Source of the DNA: Clostridia bacterium
Lineage (GTDB): Bacteria > Bacillota > Clostridia > Christensenellales > Aristaeellaceae
Assembly (NCBI GenBank): GCA_017527065.1
Contig: JAFXQO010000006.1
Location: 1 to 46,261, forward strand
Direction: 5' to 3'
Length of the DNA: 46,261 nucleotides
Each line of letters opens with the position of its first letter. Position 1 is the stretch's first letter. Shown piece by piece: positions 15,534 to 24,977 of the stretch. The translations under genes were made by a program, and so were the position numbers. The notes beneath the pieces were generated by a model. That model saw only the letters and a list, made by a program, of their open reading frames with translations, was not told where the DNA came from and did no database searches.

Positions 15534-16458
15534 GTTCTGTCTCCTCTATGATTGTATTCACAATTTCATCCAAATCGCGGTTTTCGGCCGGGATCCAGCG
15601 CGCGCGGCCGTCCCGACGCAGCCAGGTCAACTGGCGCTTGGCGTAGTGCCGCGTACCGAGCTTTATGGCCTCCACAGCTTCCTCAATGGTACACAATCCG
15701 TTGAGGGCGGCGGCGATTTCCTTGTATCCCAGAGCCTGCATCGCCGTGCTGTCAGGCGGCACACCCTGCCGGAGCAGCCCTTCGACCTCTTTGACGAGTC
15801 CCTGAGCCATCATTTGGTCGACGCGGCGGTTGATGCGCGCGTACAACGCCTCCCGCGGCCATTCCAGCGCGAACAGCTGAACGCGGTAATCGCCTTCGCG
15901 CGCGCGGTCGAGGGCCATCTGTTCTGTCATCGTGCGCCCGGTCAGGCGATGGATTTCAATCGCCCGAACGACGCGGCGCACGTCGTTTTCATGAAGGCGC
16001 TGGGCGGATTCGGGGTCGACGGCGGCCAGCATGGCGTGGAGCCGCGCCTTGCCGCCCGGTTCCAGCGCGATGGCCTTCAATTCCTCGCGGAGCGCCTCGT
16101 CGCTCTCCTCGGAAAACGCCATCGGCCGCGTCAGCGCGTCGATGTACAGTCCTGTTCCGCCGCAAAGAACGGGCCTTTTGCCCCTCGCGATGATGTCCTC
16201 TATGACGGCGCCTGCCTGCTCGCGAAACGCCGGGACGGAATAGTTCTCCGCCGGAACGACGACGTCGATCATATGATGCGCTATGCCGCCGCGCTCGGCG
16301 TCGGCGGGCTTGGCCGTGCCGATGTTCATGCCGCGATAGACCTGCATCGAGTCGCAGGAAACGATTTCGCCGCCGATCCGCTGGCAAAGGCGCACGGCGG
16401 CGGCCGTCTTTCCGGAGGCCGTCGCCCCGGCGATGGCGATCAGGCGGGGTTTTGCCAT
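15520..16458 (-). CDS. miaA: tRNA dimethylallyltransferase MiaA
   Basis: A 312-residue enzyme that adds a dimethylallyl group to A37 of tRNAs reading UNN codons. Walker A-like GATASGKT is at residues 11-18, followed by ISCDSMQVYRGMNIGTAK-type substrate motifs (here VSCDSMQVYRGM) and the HHMIDV motif. The downstream LCGGTGLYIDAL motif is also typical. ATG 16458 is chosen because GAGGTG lies six bases upstream; the longer frame upstream would overlap mutL. Ten bases separate it from mutL. The next modification step at the same base is made by MiaB, encoded in the same operon at 21377-22786. Confidence 0.97.
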   Translation of the reverse strand: MAKPRLIAIAGATASGKTAAAVRLCQRIGGEIVSCDSMQVYRGMNIGTAKPADAERGGIAHHMIDVVVPAENYSVPAFREQAGAVIEDIIARGKRPVLCGGTGLYIDALTRPMAFSEESDEALREELKAIALEPGGKARLHAMLAAVDPESAQRLHENDVRRVVRAIEIHRLTGRTMTEQMALDRAREGDYRVQLFALEWPREALYARINRRVDQMMAQGLVKEVEGLLRQGVPPDSTAMQALGYKEIAAALNGLCTIEEAVEAIKLGTRHYAKRQLTWLRRDGRARWIPAENRDLDEIVNTIIEETEHDAD

Positions 16459-16468
16459 TCGCTTCACC

Positions 16469-18325
16469 TCATGCCCGGCGGAACATCCGCTCAATTTCAG
16501 TCTTTCTGAATGTCTTGATGATCGGCCTGCCGTGCGGGCAGTTCGGCGGGGCGTCCGTTTCCAGCATATCAACAAGCAGCGCCTTGATTTCCAGGTCCGT
16601 CAAGCGATCTCCGCCTTTCACGGCGCGTTTGCAGGAGGCTGTGATGATCTCGCTGCGGCGGCGGTCGAGCGTGGCGCTTTTAAGCAGGTCGAGCTGATCT
16701 ATGAGATCCATGAACAGCGGACGAAGCTCCGTCTGCCCCAGCACATACGGCAGGGCCGTTACCTGGATGTCGCGCTCTCCGAACGGGGCGATTTCATATC
16801 CGGCTTCGCTGAGAAGCGCTTCGTTTTCCAGCAGGATGTCCCGCTCCCGTGCCGACATGGAAAGTATGATCGGCGTGAGCAGCGGCTGCATGGCCGCGCC
16901 GCGCTCGAGGTCCCGGCGGAACCGCTCGTAGAGAATGCGCTCATGCGCCGCGTGCTGGTCGATGATCACCAGCGCATCGCCCATTTCCACCAGGATGTAC
17001 GTGTCCGCAAACACGCCGATGACGCGCATTTCGGGCAATTCGAGCGCGGCGGCAGGCACGCTCACCGCGGGTTTTTCCTCAGGAACGGGCTGTGCAGACG
17101 GGACTTTGGTCTCTTTCGGAGCGACGACTTTCTGTAAAGGCATTTTCTCGCCTTCGCGGAAGGATAAAACCTGAGTAGAATCGGGCTTTTCATTTCGCAG
17201 GACGCTGATGCTGGGCGGCTGGGTGACGCTGCCCGCGAAACCGGTGAAAACCGTGGTCTGTTCTGCGGAAACGGCTTTTATGGGCGGCCGCTCCTCCACG
17301 TGGACGGGCTCGCGCAGTACGGCTTCGGGGTCCAGGATCTTCGTCCCGCAGCAGGCGCGCGTGAGCATCGCTTCCGCCTTCTGGCGAACGTCCGCTTCGT
17401 CCCGGAAGCGCACCTCCAGTTTGCTGGGATGCACGTTGACATCCACCAGCGCGGCGGGCAGGCGCAGCGACAGCGCGCACATGGGATATTGCCCGATCAT
17501 GACACGCGTGCGCACGGCGGATTCCAGCGCCTGCGACATCAGCGGCGCGCGCACCGTGCGGCCGTTGATGAAGAAGAACTCCTGCGAACGGCTGGCGCGC
17601 GCCAGCTCATCCACGCCGAGAAGGCCGGTGATGCGCAGATTCCCCTCGCATTCGTCGATGGCGATCATTTTTTCGGCCGTTTCCCTGCCGTAAACGGCCA
17701 GCGCTGCATGACGCATATCGCCGTCGCCAAAGCTGTGGTAGACTGTCCGCCCATTGTTGATGAATCGGATCGCCGCGCCGGGATTTCCGAGGATCAGCCG
17801 CGCGACCATATCCCCCAGCACGCCCGCTTCCGTCGTTGGCTTTTTGAGAAAGCCGCGGCGCACGGGGGTATTGAAGAACAGGTCCTTGACGACGATGGTC
17901 GTGCCCTCCGGGCATCCGGCTTCGGCGACGCTCATGATGCGGCCGCCTTCGATCTGGATCTTGACGCCGGATTCGCGGCCTCTGGCACGGGTGGTCATGG
18001 TCACGCGCGCGACGGCCGCGATGGAAGGCAGCGCCTCGCCGCGAAAACCCAGCGTCAGGATGTCGGTGAGGCTGTCGCCGGAGGAAATCTTCGAGGTCGC
18101 ATGGTTTTCGAAGGCGATGCGGGCCTCTTCCGGCGCGATGCCGCAGCCGTTGTCCGTCACGCGCAGGTAATCCGCCCCGCCTTCCCTGATCTCCACGGTG
18201 ATGGAGGTGGCCCCGGCGTCGAGCGAGTTTTCAATCAGTTCCTTGGCGATGGACGACGGCCTTTCGACCACTTCCCCGGCGGCGATGCGCCCGATGGTCG
18301 CCGCGTCCAGCACGCGAATGGGCAT
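16469..18325 (-). CDS. mutL: DNA mismatch repair protein MutL
   Basis: A 618-residue mismatch repair ATPase. The N-terminal GHKL ATPase (~1-330) has RIAAGEVVERP, DNGCGI and GFRGEAL. A Pro/Val-rich linker follows, then a C-terminal domain with DQHAAHERILYE (around residues 455-466), the DQHA-x2-E-x4-E endonuclease motif. So this is the nicking type of MutL found in organisms without MutH, and methyl-directed strand choice is not expected. ATG 18325 lies one base after the mutS stop, with its GGAGGA inside the mutS end. The C-terminal CPHGRPI motif also fits the zinc-binding endonuclease site. Confidence 0.96.
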   Translation of the reverse strand: MPIRVLDAATIGRIAAGEVVERPSSIAKELIENSLDAGATSITVEIREGGADYLRVTDNGCGIAPEEARIAFENHATSKISSGDSLTDILTLGFRGEALPSIAAVARVTMTTRARGRESGVKIQIEGGRIMSVAEAGCPEGTTIVVKDLFFNTPVRRGFLKKPTTEAGVLGDMVARLILGNPGAAIRFINNGRTVYHSFGDGDMRHAALAVYGRETAEKMIAIDECEGNLRITGLLGVDELARASRSQEFFFINGRTVRAPLMSQALESAVRTRVMIGQYPMCALSLRLPAALVDVNVHPSKLEVRFRDEADVRQKAEAMLTRACCGTKILDPEAVLREPVHVEERPPIKAVSAEQTTVFTGFAGSVTQPPSISVLRNEKPDSTQVLSFREGEKMPLQKVVAPKETKVPSAQPVPEEKPAVSVPAAALELPEMRVIGVFADTYILVEMGDALVIIDQHAAHERILYERFRRDLERGAAMQPLLTPIILSMSARERDILLENEALLSEAGYEIAPFGERDIQVTALPYVLGQTELRPLFMDLIDQLDLLKSATLDRRRSEIITASCKRAVKGGDRLTDLEIKALLVDMLETDAPPNCPHGRPIIKTFRKTEIERMFRRA

Positions 18326-18326
18326 A

Positions 18327-20924
18327 CTAAATCCTCCTGACCTTTTCGACAATCTTGAACAGATAATTCATGGCGTCCATGGGCGACATGGCCATCACGT
18401 CGACGCCTCGAATTTCCTCGATGATCTCCATGGGCTTGAAATCGGTCAGTTCAAGCTGGCGCGTGCCGCCGTTTTTCCGGTCGTCCAGAATGCTCTGGCC
18501 TATGCTGCCTTCCCGTTCGTCTCTGACTTCGAGCCGCGCCATGATCTGGCGTGCGCGCTTGACGAGCGAATCAGGCAGGCCCGCCAGTGCGGCGACGGCT
18601 ACGCCGTAGCTGTGATCCGCGCCGCCCTTAACGATTTTGCGCAGGAAGATGACCTCGCTCCCCCGCTCCACCGCCGTGATGCGGTAATTTACCACGCCGG
18701 GCAAAGAACCCTCCAATTCAGAAAGCTCGTGGTAGTGCGTGGCGAACAGCGTCAGCGCGCCGCATTTATTCGCGTCCGCGATGTGCTCCACAGCGGCCCA
18801 GGCGATGGAGAGTCCGTCGAAGGTGCTGGTGCCCCGGCCGATTTCATCCAGGATGATGAGGCTTTGGGCGGTGGCGTATTTGAGGATGGCCGACAGCTCG
18901 GTCATCTCCACCATGAAGGTGGACTGCCCGCCGTACAGGTCGTCAGACGCGCCGACTCGCGTAAAGATGCGGTCCGTGATGGGAATATCCGCCGATTCGG
19001 CGGGCACGAAGCTGCCGATATGGGCCATGAGCACGATGAGCGCCACCTGGCGCATGTAAGTGCTCTTGCCCGCCATGTTCGGGCCGGTGATGATCATCAC
19101 GCGGTCATTTTGCGAAAGGGTTGTATCGTTGGCGACGAACGCCTCGTGGCCCAGCGCCTTTTCCACAACGGGATGGCGTCCGCCCACGATCTCGCAGCGT
19201 CCCTCGCGGTTTAGCGTTGGACGGACATAGCCGTTTTCCGCCGCGGCTTCCGCCAGGGACAGGAGCGCGTCGATCTCCTTGAGCCCCTGCGATACGCGCG
19301 AAAGGCGGTCGAGGGAAGCGTTGAGCTTCTCCCGGATCGCCACGAACAGCTGGTATTCCAGCCGGATGGCGCTGTCCTCCGCGCCGAGGATCTTCTTTTC
19401 GAGCTCTTTCAATTCCTCTGTCACGAACCGTTCGCAGGTGGCCAGCGTCTGCTTGCGGGTATAACGGGCGGGAACCTGGTCATAGAACGACTTCGTGACC
19501 TCAATGTAGTAGCCGAAGACGTGGTTGTAACCTACCTTGAGGTTCTTGATGCCGGTGGCTTCGCGCTCCCGCGCGCCCAGCTCGGCGAGCCAGTTTTTGC
19601 CGTTTTCAGACGCCGCGCGGTAATCATCCAGTTCGGCGTTGTAGCCCTTGCGGATGATGCCCCCTTCCTTCACGGCGAGGGGCGCTTCCGGGTCGATGGC
19701 CGATTCGAGGAGCGACACGATGTCGTCCATCGGCTCGAGCAGATCGCACAGCGCGTCCAGCTTGGCGACGCCCGAATGCGCCAGACGTGCCGCCACGGCG
19801 GGCGTGGCCTGCAGTGAGGCGAGCAGCGCCAGGCAGTCGCGCGCGTTGACGGTATCGTAGGCAATGCGGCTCAGAAGGCGCTCCACGTCACGAACCGGGC
19901 GCAGATCGTCGCGCAGGGCGTCGCGCAGGAACGGATCGCGGGCGAAGTGCTCCACCGCGTCCTGACGCATGATAATTTCCGCCGGATTGATCAGCGGCTG
20001 CTCGATCCAGCTCTTGATGAGGCGGCTGCCCATGGCGGTGACCGTCTGGTCCAGCAGCCAGAGCAGCGTTCCGCGGCGGCCGTGGCCGCGCATGGAAGAG
20101 GTCAGCTCGAGGCTGCGCCGGGCGACCATATCCAGCATCATGTAGCGGTCCGGCTGATAGCGGCGAATGGCCATGATGTGGTTGAGCGCGTTCTTCTGCG
20201 TTTTGACCAGATAATCGAGCAGCGCGCCCGCGGCGCACAGGCCCAGCTTCAGATCGGGCATGTCCAGTTCCGCGACGCTGCGCAGGTTGAAATGCGCGCA
20301 AATCGCCTTTCCGGACGCCGTGGCGCTGAAAGCCGACGGCTCCGCCCTGGTCAGCAGAACGCCGTGGCTCTGGGCGTAGGCGACGAGTTCCTCGCTTTCA
20401 ACGGCGAGGATTTCGCGCGGCTCGATGCGCGAAAGCTCCTCCGCGAGGCGATGACCGGCGTCGGCGATCTGATAGACGAAGAACTCGCCCGTTGACACGT
20501 CGCAGAAGGCGATGCCCGCCTGCCGTTTCTGACAGTGCACGGCCAGGATGTAGTTGGCCGAGCGCTCGTCCAGCATGGAGGTCTCGATGAGCGTGCCGGG
20601 CGTGATGATGCGCGTGATGGCGCGCTCAACCAGGCCCTTCGATTCGGCTGGGTCTGTCATCTGCTCGCAGATCGCCACCTTGTAGCCCTTTTCGATCAAA
20701 CGGGCTACATAGGCGTCCACCGCGTGATATGGAACGCCGCACATCGGCGCGCGCTGCGACAGGCCGCAATCCTTGCCGGTGAGCGTCAGTTCGAGTTCGC
20801 GGGAGACGAGCTCCGCGTCGTCGAAAAACAGCTCGTAGAAATCGCCCAGCCGGAAAAAGAGCAGCATGTCGGGATTCTGTTCCTTGATTTGCAGGTATTG
20901 CTGCATCATGGGAGTGATCGCCAT
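18327..20924 (-). CDS. mutS: DNA mismatch repair protein MutS
   Basis: An 865-residue mismatch sensor. The mismatch-reading Phe-Tyr-Glu motif is at residues 29-31 (GDFYELFF), followed by connector, lever and clamp domains. The ATPase has GPNMAGKST near residue 614, LIILDEIGRGTS (Walker B) and ATHYHEL. The C-terminus is a helix-turn-helix dimer region. The start has GGAGGA at 9-bp spacing. Full length for MutS1. It is directly coupled to mutL. Confidence 0.97.
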   Translation of the reverse strand: MAITPMMQQYLQIKEQNPDMLLFFRLGDFYELFFDDAELVSRELELTLTGKDCGLSQRAPMCGVPYHAVDAYVARLIEKGYKVAICEQMTDPAESKGLVERAITRIITPGTLIETSMLDERSANYILAVHCQKRQAGIAFCDVSTGEFFVYQIADAGHRLAEELSRIEPREILAVESEELVAYAQSHGVLLTRAEPSAFSATASGKAICAHFNLRSVAELDMPDLKLGLCAAGALLDYLVKTQKNALNHIMAIRRYQPDRYMMLDMVARRSLELTSSMRGHGRRGTLLWLLDQTVTAMGSRLIKSWIEQPLINPAEIIMRQDAVEHFARDPFLRDALRDDLRPVRDVERLLSRIAYDTVNARDCLALLASLQATPAVAARLAHSGVAKLDALCDLLEPMDDIVSLLESAIDPEAPLAVKEGGIIRKGYNAELDDYRAASENGKNWLAELGAREREATGIKNLKVGYNHVFGYYIEVTKSFYDQVPARYTRKQTLATCERFVTEELKELEKKILGAEDSAIRLEYQLFVAIREKLNASLDRLSRVSQGLKEIDALLSLAEAAAENGYVRPTLNREGRCEIVGGRHPVVEKALGHEAFVANDTTLSQNDRVMIITGPNMAGKSTYMRQVALIVLMAHIGSFVPAESADIPITDRIFTRVGASDDLYGGQSTFMVEMTELSAILKYATAQSLIILDEIGRGTSTFDGLSIAWAAVEHIADANKCGALTLFATHYHELSELEGSLPGVVNYRITAVERGSEVIFLRKIVKGGADHSYGVAVAALAGLPDSLVKRARQIMARLEVRDEREGSIGQSILDDRKNGGTRQLELTDFKPMEIIEEIRGVDVMAMSPMDAMNYLFKIVEKVRRI

Positions 20925-20962
20925 GATGATTCCTCCATTGGCGTTTGTGATTTATGATCCGA

Positions 20963-21358
20963 TCAATGGCAGCCGGGGCAGGTTTCGCACGCGCCGCCGC
21001 AGCCGCCGTTTTCCTCCATCTCGCCGGTGATGATAAAGTGCAGCACCTGGTTCACCTGGTCGATGAGGCCGTCGAATTCATCCCGCGTCCGGGTCATCTC
21101 GATGATGACGGGCACGCTCTGAAACTGACTCTGCAGGTCCTGCATCGACTCGCCCAGCGCCTGGATTTCGTCACGGTCCGGGTCGCTGTTTTTCAGGAGC
21201 TCCTCCAGCTTTGTCTTTGCTTCAAGGTAGCGATCCAGAAGACCCGCCGCCTCCGCGTCGGCCATCGCCGCATCCTCGGCGGCCTTCATGGCCTTGTATT
21301 CCTCGCTGGCCATCAGCGCTTCGCCGAGCTCGCGCGTCTTCTCAAAAACCGTATTCAT
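20963..21358 (-). CDS. YlbF/YmcA family protein with cysteine-rich tail
   Basis: A 131-residue mostly helical protein of the Com_YlbF (PF06133) family; residues 1-110 are charged helices, and the tail GGCGGACETCPGCH carries four Cys and a His. In Bacillus, YlbF, YmcA and YaaT form an Fe-S-containing complex that affects RNase Y activity, competence, biofilm and Spo0A activation, and ymcA is adjacent to the miaB gene there. Here it also follows miaB by 18 bp, which supports a YmcA/YlbF-like role. GGGAGG precedes ATG 21358. Only this one family member is visible in the window. Confidence 0.85.
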   Translation of the reverse strand: MNTVFEKTRELGEALMASEEYKAMKAAEDAAMADAEAAGLLDRYLEAKTKLEELLKNSDPDRDEIQALGESMQDLQSQFQSVPVIIEMTRTRDEFDGLIDQVNQVLHFIITGEMEENGGCGGACETCPGCH

Positions 21359-21376
21359 ATTCGTTCGCCTCCCGAT

Positions 21377-22786
21377 TTACTGTTTTATCTGTTCCACAGG
21401 TTCCCCGCGCAGCGTGTTCTTGCCGGCGGAGGTGATCCTGACGGGCACAATGCGCCCGATCAGCGACGCGCTGCCGCTGAAATTGACCATGTGCCCCCGC
21501 GCCGTCTTGCCAGCAACGCACGTATCGTCGCGCGCGCTGACCTCTTCCACCAGGACCGGCTCGATCCGCCCCACCTGCGCCTCGCAGACGGCTGTGGTGA
21601 TCTTCTGCTGATGGCCGATCAGCAGCTGGATGCGGCGGCTCTTCTCCTCCATGGGCGTATCGTCCGGCATGAGCGCCGCCCGCGTGCCGGGCCGCGGCGA
21701 GTAGATGAAGGTATACGCCGCGTCGTAGCGTACCTCGTCCACCAGCGAAACGGTTTCCTCAAACTCGGCCAGCGTCTCGCCGGGAAAGCCTACGATAAGG
21801 TCGGTGGTCAGCCCGATGTCAGGGCGGATCTTTCTGATCTTCTTCACCTTCTCGATGTACTGCTCCCGGGTGTAGCGCCGGTTCATCTCCGCCAATACGC
21901 GATTGTTTCCCGCCTGAACCGGAAGGTGAAGCTGCGGACACAGGTGCTTGAGCTCGCCGAAGCAGGCGATCAGTTCGTCGGAGATGTCCTTCGGATGCGA
22001 GGTCATGAAGCGCACGCGCGGAATATCGAGCCGGTCAATTTGATAGAGCAGTTCGGCAAAGCGCGCGCCGCCGCCCATGTAGGAATTGACGTTCTGCCCC
22101 AGCAGCATGATCTCCTGAACGCCGTCGCCGGCCAGCCGTTTCGCTTCCTCGAGGATCTTCGCCTGTTCACGGGAGCGCTCGCGGCCGCGAACATAGGGCA
22201 CAATGCAGTAGGAGCAGAAGTTGTTGCAGCCGTACATGATGTTGATGTAAGCCGAGAAACCGTTGCGGCGGCGCACAGGCAAGCCTTCGCATATGCCGCC
22301 GTCCTCGTTCAGCACCTCGATGGCGCGCTGTTTTTCGCCGATCACGCGCAGCAGCAATTCCGGCAGCCTGTGCATGTTGTGGGTGCCGAAGGCCAGGTCG
22401 ATGAAGGGATACATCTTCCGCACCTTTTCGGCCATGCCGGGCTCCTGCATCATGCAGCCGCCTACGCCGATGATCAGACTGGGTTTGAGCGCCTTCAGCT
22501 CCTTCAGCCAGATGACGTTGCCGAGGGCCTTGTTCTCGGCGTTTTCGCGCACACAGCAGGTGTTGTAGAGAATCAGGTCGGCTTCCTCGCGGGTCGGAAC
22601 GGGGGTCATGCCCATCTCATCCAGCATGCCCGCGATGGTTTCGGAATCATGGACGTTCATCTGACAGCCAAGCGTCACGATGTGATAGCCCAGCGGTCGC
22701 GCCAGCGCGTCGCGCACGGCCTCCATGCAGGCGCGCTGATGGGCCAATTCATGCTCGGATATGACGATATCTTTCTGTTCTCTCAT
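21377..22786 (-). CDS. miaB: tRNA methylthiotransferase MiaB
   Basis: A 469-residue radical SAM enzyme that adds a methylthio group to i6A37 in tRNA, after MiaA. Three N-terminal cysteines (LGCQMNV, NTCCVRE, GGCMMQEP) hold one cluster, and CNNFCSYC near residues 187-194 holds the radical-SAM cluster. A TRAM domain closes the protein. ATG 22786 is chosen over an upstream in-frame TTG because GAGAGGAG lies before it. That ribosome binding site overlaps the end of the RNase G gene, so expression is coupled. A roughly 35-residue N-terminal extension ahead of the first motif is common in Clostridia. Confidence 0.96.
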   Translation of the reverse strand: MREQKDIVISEHELAHQRACMEAVRDALARPLGYHIVTLGCQMNVHDSETIAGMLDEMGMTPVPTREEADLILYNTCCVRENAENKALGNVIWLKELKALKPSLIIGVGGCMMQEPGMAEKVRKMYPFIDLAFGTHNMHRLPELLLRVIGEKQRAIEVLNEDGGICEGLPVRRRNGFSAYINIMYGCNNFCSYCIVPYVRGRERSREQAKILEEAKRLAGDGVQEIMLLGQNVNSYMGGGARFAELLYQIDRLDIPRVRFMTSHPKDISDELIACFGELKHLCPQLHLPVQAGNNRVLAEMNRRYTREQYIEKVKKIRKIRPDIGLTTDLIVGFPGETLAEFEETVSLVDEVRYDAAYTFIYSPRPGTRAALMPDDTPMEEKSRRIQLLIGHQQKITTAVCEAQVGRIEPVLVEEVSARDDTCVAGKTARGHMVNFSGSASLIGRIVPVRITSAGKNTLRGEPVEQIKQ

Positions 22787-22805
22787 GAACCGAGGGGCTC
22801 CTCTC

Positions 22806-24302
22806 TCATTCAAATGGGGGCAGACGGCGCGCCCTGGCCGGCAAAGCGCCCTCGCCCACCGGCTCGATGGCGTAACGCCTGTCCGGCCAGCCGGCTTCCG
22901 GCAGCACGCAGGCGTTCACGTTTGCCGGCGCGCCGATGAGCGTCAGCCGCCCGGCCACGCCTGCGGAGGCTTTCACGAGCCAGCCGGAGGCGCCTTCCGA
23001 GCGGGCGCGCAGTTCATGCAGGATGCGCCGGGCGACGGTTTCCTCGCTGTCGATAAAACCGCTGCCGCCGCATTCCGGACAGGCGCGCCCGAGCAGCTGA
23101 TGAGCGGGTTGATGGATTTTCTTGCGCGTCATTTCAACCAGCCCAAGGCCCGTCAGGCCGACCACGTTGGTCTTCGTGCGGTCGTCCCGGAGAAGCTGGC
23201 GAAGCAGCGCCAGCAGGCCCTGTTTATGGTCATCCTCTTCCATGTCTATGAAATCGATCACGATGATGCCGCCCACGTCGCGCAGCCGGAGCTGGCGGGC
23301 GATCTCGCGGGCCGCCTCGCAATTCAGTTTATACACCGTGTCGTCCAAATTCTTCGTTCCGACAAATTTGCCCGTATTGACGTCGACGACGGTCAGCGCC
23401 TCCGTGTGGTCGATGATGAGAAAGCCGCCGCTCCCCAGCCAAACGCGCCGTTTAAGCGCCTTGTCGAATTGGGCGTCGACACGGTACAAATCGAAAAGCG
23501 GCGTCTTGCCGTCGTAGAGCTCGACGCGGTCCATAAGTTCCGGCGAGAGCGTTTCCGCGGCGTCGAGCAGGGCGCGGAAGGCCGTCTCCCCCTCCGCGAC
23601 CACGCGCGTCACATCAGGCGTGAGCCGGTCGCGCACCGCCCAGTTGATCAGTCCCTCGTCGCGATGAATCAGCGCGGGCGCTTTGCTGTGGGCGGCGCGG
23701 GCCTGGATCGATCGCCACAGCCTGAGAAGACTCTCGACGCAGCGGGCAAAGTCCTCCTCGCCCGCGTCAGCAGCCGCCGTGCGCACGATGAGGCCCATGC
23801 CTTCGGGACGGTATTTCTCAGCCGCTTCGCGGAGCCGCGCGCGGGTGGCCTCGTCGTCGATGCGGCGCGATATACCGATATAGTTTACGGTCGGCAGCAG
23901 CACGGCCAGGCGGCCGGGCAACGTGACATGGCTCGAGATGCGCGGTCCTTTCGCGCCGCCGGGGTCCTTGACCACCTGAACGAGCATTTCCTGCCCCATG
24001 CGTACCATCCGGCCGATGGACCGCCCCTTCAGCTCCTTTTCCAGCGTTTCCGCGTCCGCGCCGAAATCGGATATGTTGAGCTTGATGTCGCCCGCGTGCA
24101 GGAGGGCGTTTTTCTCCAGTCCGATGTCCACGAAGGCGGCCTGCATGCCGGGCAGTATGTTGGCCACGCGCCCCACGAAGATGCTTCCCGGCAGCTTCTC
24201 CTGTCCCGGCCTCTCGGCATAACACTCCATCAGTTCGCCGTCTTCCAGTATGGCGAGCCGCGTCTGTCCCAGCTCGGATTCAATCAGCAATTCCTTTTTC
24301 AT
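22806..24302 (-). CDS. rng: Ribonuclease E/G family protein (RNase G)
   Basis: A 498-residue endoribonuclease of the RNase E/G family, acting in RNA processing and decay. The N-terminal S1 domain (~35-125: GSIFVGRVANILPGMQAAFV) is followed by the catalytic DNase I-like region (VVDVNTGKFVG, IVIDFIDME) and the Zn-link CPECGGSG. It lacks the long C-terminal degradosome scaffold of RNase E, so it is RNase G-like. It starts six bases after the upstream DUF2344 gene, and its stop overlaps the miaB ribosome binding site. The rng-DUF2344-radical SAM order is common in Clostridia. Confidence 0.95.
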   Translation of the reverse strand: MKKELLIESELGQTRLAILEDGELMECYAERPGQEKLPGSIFVGRVANILPGMQAAFVDIGLEKNALLHAGDIKLNISDFGADAETLEKELKGRSIGRMVRMGQEMLVQVVKDPGGAKGPRISSHVTLPGRLAVLLPTVNYIGISRRIDDEATRARLREAAEKYRPEGMGLIVRTAAADAGEEDFARCVESLLRLWRSIQARAAHSKAPALIHRDEGLINWAVRDRLTPDVTRVVAEGETAFRALLDAAETLSPELMDRVELYDGKTPLFDLYRVDAQFDKALKRRVWLGSGGFLIIDHTEALTVVDVNTGKFVGTKNLDDTVYKLNCEAAREIARQLRLRDVGGIIVIDFIDMEEDDHKQGLLALLRQLLRDDRTKTNVVGLTGLGLVEMTRKKIHQPAHQLLGRACPECGGSGFIDSEETVARRILHELRARSEGASGWLVKASAGVAGRLTLIGAPANVNACVLPEAGWPDRRYAIEPVGEGALPARARRLPPFE

Positions 24303-24308
24303 GATCCA

Positions 24309-24977
24309 TTACAGCTCCATCAGGCCCACGATCCCGCCGCGGTCGTCCCTCGCAAGGAGGGCCGTTCTGAAGATCGCGCTCTCATAATCGGCGGCGTTCG
24401 CCCGCTGGGCCAGAACGCCGAGCAGGAGATCGGGCTTGAGCGTGTCCTCGGGCGTCAGCATGAGCCGCATGAGGAGGGCGTTCCCTTCCGCCTTGAGCGA
24501 AATCGTGAGAGGCCTTATGTTGACTTCCTTTTCGCCCGATTTCGTCTTTCTCACGGCCATGACGGTGTCCTCCGCCATGTATCCGTCGATCCCGGCGATA
24601 ATTTTCGCGGCGTCGGGGCCGGCCAGCTCCACGCGGTAGTCGGCCATTTCCAGCCTGGCCATCAGCGCGGGGTGTTTGTCGTCCACGAGACGGCAGCGGT
24701 GAACGGGCATTTCGGGCGGCAGCGCGGCGCGCATTTGCTCCAGCGCGTGCGCCGGGTCGACGCTTTCCGTCAGGCGGATGTCCATCAGTTCGGCGTCAGA
24801 AGACCAGCCCATGGCCAGCGCAGAGGCGAAGGACATCTGCGGGTGCGGATTGAAACCATGGGAATAAGCCACGGGCAGATCGGTGCGCCGCAGAGCGCGC
24901 ATCATGAAACGCTGTAAATCGAGATGCGAAATGAAGCGCAGGCGGCCCTTCTTTCCGAATTCATAGATGATCCTCAC
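24309..24977 (-). CDS. TIGR03936/DUF2344 family protein
   Basis: A 222-residue protein of unknown biochemical role. It opens RIIYEFGKKGRLRFISHLDL and has VAYSHGFNPHPQMSFASAL, both family signatures. GTG 24977 is chosen as start: it overlaps the stop of the upstream radical SAM gene by four bases (GTGA) and follows GAGGGG by six bases. This family is nearly always directly behind, or fused to, the TIGR03960 radical SAM protein, which implies a joint function. A longer upstream frame is only antisense to the radical SAM coding region. Confidence 0.9.
   Translation of the reverse strand: MRIIYEFGKKGRLRFISHLDLQRFMMRALRRTDLPVAYSHGFNPHPQMSFASALAMGWSSDAELMDIRLTESVDPAHALEQMRAALPPEMPVHRCRLVDDKHPALMARLEMADYRVELAGPDAAKIIAGIDGYMAEDTVMAVRKTKSGEKEVNIRPLTISLKAEGNALLMRLMLTPEDTLKPDLLLGVLAQRANAADYESAIFRTALLARDDRGGIVGLMEL

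Noticed and set aside
20954-24917. Long plus-strand frames (661 and 718 codons)
   Set aside because: Antisense to ylbF-like, miaB, rng and DUF2344 genes; no family motifs and no ribosome binding sites.
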